A stretch of DNA of 64,000 nucleotides from Porphyrobacter sp. SLTP (lineage in GTDB: Bacteria > Pseudomonadota > Alphaproteobacteria > Sphingomonadales > Sphingomonadaceae): positions 62,001 to 126,000 of the forward strand of contig NZ_JAAALE010000005.1 of the NCBI RefSeq assembly GCF_009905735.1, read 5' to 3'. Under the pieces are notes generated by a model. The model worked only from the letters and a program-made list of their open reading frames with translations. It did no database searches and was not told the DNA's origin. Shown piece by piece: positions 62,636 through 64,000 of this stretch (its first letter is position 1; each line of letters begins with the position of its first letter). Position numbers and translations under genes: made by a program.

Positions 62636-64000
62636 CCACCGCGCAGCAACTGCACCCCCCAGTCGCGTTCGAACAGATAAAGCAGCAATCGTGCGGCCTC
62701 TCCGCGCGGGCTAGTGAGCCCGCCGTCACGATCCATCAGCAGCCGTGCATCGCCGTGCGCAATCGGCAAGAGGCGCTGCATCTGTTCCAGATTGGCGATC
62801 CTGAACGCCGCCTCCCCGGATTGCCGCGTGCCGAGCAATTCGCCGCCACCGCGCAGGGCGAGGTCTTCCTCGGCGATCCGGAAACCGTCCTGCGTCTCCC
62901 GCATCAGGGCAAGCCGCGCGCGGCCCGTTTCGGACAGCGCACTGCCGCGTAGCAGCAGGCAGGTTGATTTTTCCGCTCCCCGCCCGACACGACCGCGCAG
63001 CTGGTGAAGCTGGGCAAGACCGAACCGTTCAGCCTGCTCGATCACCATCAGCGTGGCGGACGGCACGTCGACCCCGACCTCGATCACCGTAGTGGCCACC
63101 AGCAACCGCGCCTGCCCGCTGGCGAAACGCTCCATCGCCGCATCCTTGACCTCGGGGCGGAGCTGGCCGTGGACGAGCACCACGGCCTCGCCAAACCGCT
63201 CCTTCAGTGCCGCATAGCGCGCCTCGGCCGCAGCGATATCGGCCAGATCGGGCACACCGTCGATCTCACGCACCATCGGGCACACCCAATAGGCCTGCTG
63301 CCCGCTCGCAAGGTGGCGTTCGACCCCGGCGACGACCTCGTCCATCCGTTCCTGCGGCACCACGCGCGTGTCAATCGCCTGCCGACCGGGTGGCAGTTCG
63401 TCGAGCCGGCTCACGTCCATCTCGCCATATTGCGCCAGCGTCAGCGATCGCGGGATCGGGGTTGCGGTCATCGCCAGCGTATGCGGCGCACGCCTGCCCT
63501 TGGCCGCAAGGGCCAGTCGCTGCGCCACACCAAAGCGGTGCTGCTCGTCAATCACCACCAGCCCCAGATCGCGGTAGTTGACGGTGTCCTGAAAGATCGC
63601 ATGGGTGCCGACCAGCATCTGGATTGAGCCATCCATCAACCCCATCAGAATGGACTCGCGCTCCCGCCCCTTCGCCCGACCGGTCAGCAGCGCGATCTCG
63701 ACCCCCGTCGGCCCGAGCATCTTGCGCAAGGTCTCGAAGTGCTGCCGAGCAAGAATCTCCGTCGGCGCGAGCAAGGCGGCCTGCTTTCCCGATTCAACCG
63801 CGATCAGCATCGCATTGAGCGCGACCACGGTCTTGCCCGCACCGACATCGCCTTGGAGCAGACGCAGCATCGGCGCTTCCTGCGCCATATCGCCCGCGAT
63901 CTCGGCAATCGAGCGCGCCTGCGCGCCCGTCAGCGCGAAGGGCAGTTGCAGCTTGGCGCGCAGACTCCCGTCGCCCGCCAACGCCTGTCCCTTGCGCCGC
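62632..64000 (-). CDS. recG: ATP-dependent DNA helicase RecG (C-terminal part, cut by window end)
   Basis: About 456 C-terminal residues are visible of roughly 690; the 5' end lies beyond 64000. Superfamily 2 motifs: GDVGAGKTVVALNAM (I), VIDEQHRFGV (II), AMTATPIPRSL (III), VATTVIEVGVDVP (V) and QLHQLRGRVGRG (VI), then the RecG wedge-associated C-terminal region FRIAEEDLALRGGGELLGTRQSG. Remodels stalled replication forks and Holliday junctions. Confidence 0.95.
   Translation of the reverse strand, partial: RRKGQALAGDGSLRAKLQLPFALTGAQARSIAEIAGDMAQEAPMLRLLQGDVGAGKTVVALNAMLIAVESGKQAALLAPTEILARQHFETLRKMLGPTGVEIALLTGRAKGRERESILMGLMDGSIQMLVGTHAIFQDTVNYRDLGLVVIDEQHRFGVAQRLALAAKGRRAPHTLAMTATPIPRSLTLAQYGEMDVSRLDELPPGRQAIDTRVVPQERMDEVVAGVERHLASGQQAYWVCPMVREIDGVPDLADIAAAEARYAALKERFGEAVVLVHGQLRPEVKDAAMERFASGQARLLVATTVIEVGVDVPSATLMVIEQAERFGLAQLHQLRGRVGRGAEKSTCLLLRGSALSETGRARLALMRETQDGFRIAEEDLALRGGGELLGTRQSGEAAFRIANLEQMQRLLPIAHGDARLLMDRDGGLTSPRGEAARLLLYLFERDWGVQLLRGG

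Overview
The window looks like chromosomal DNA of a GC-rich alphaproteobacterium, most likely Sphingomonadales and plausibly Erythrobacteraceae. The pointers are a prsK/prsR/prsT exopolysaccharide-regulation block, a tkt-gap-pgk-class I aldolase cluster beside zapA and 6S RNA, large TonB-dependent receptors, and a ScfR-type regulator divergent from long-form isocitrate lyase. This assignment is inference from gene content and order. I see no IS element, prophage, integrase or CRISPR array.

Layout. 1-2.6 kb: amino-acid permease (cut by the window start), panB, a bile-acid-symporter-like carrier. 2.6-8.9 kb (minus): PEP-CTERM/XrtA-type operon of a sugar-phosphate transferase, PrsK, PrsR and a TPR lipoprotein. 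9.1-13.1 kb: NTF2-like protein, ScfR-like regulator, aceA with a small downstream gene and a strong terminator. 13.1-16.3 kb: exported M20 amidohydrolase with an SLC13/TrkA_C permease. 16.5-20.4 kb: DUF4173-like membrane protein translationally coupled to a two-component system. 20.4-31.1 kb: a nutrient-acquisition locus in which dctBD and an esterase diverge from dctA, a second esterase, a TonB-dependent receptor and an M14 peptidase lipoprotein. 31.1-44.1 kb: housekeeping core with tRNA-Leu, a near-perfect parS site, an IMPase-family phosphatase, efp, thiE, aldolase, pgk, gap, tkt, zapA, 6S RNA, 5-formyl-THF cyclo-ligase and tRNA-Asp. 44.2-49.8 kb: a YdeI-like protein, branched-chain 2-oxoacid dehydrogenase operon, thyA, tRNA-Pro. 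49.9-56.2 kb (minus): seven genes, every junction a 4-bp ATGA overlap, encoding four glycosyltransferases, an acyl-CoA-dehydrogenase-fold flavoprotein, a PIG-L deacetylase and a NodS-like methyltransferase. 56.5-64 kb: a tiny structured gene, a CHASE2-EAL phosphodiesterase, DUF3429 protein, SDR, ABC1 kinase, LMW phosphatase and recG (cut by the window end).

Best candidates for something undescribed: (1) the seven-gene glycoconjugate operon, where deacetylation, methylation and a flavin redox step accompany four glycosyltransferases; (2) the dct/TonB-receptor/esterase/peptidase locus, which has tandem palindromes and a DctD-like regulator whose sigma-54 contact loop and one arginine finger look lost; (3) a 12-codon gene whose ribosome binding site lies in a hairpin just before a strong terminator. 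Smaller points are a REP-like palindrome pair translated inside the E2 linker, a parS site, and dispersed intergenic repeats at pgk/gap and upstream of the 5-formyl-THF cyclo-ligase.

All family assignments come from reading motifs and context by eye; no database search was run.
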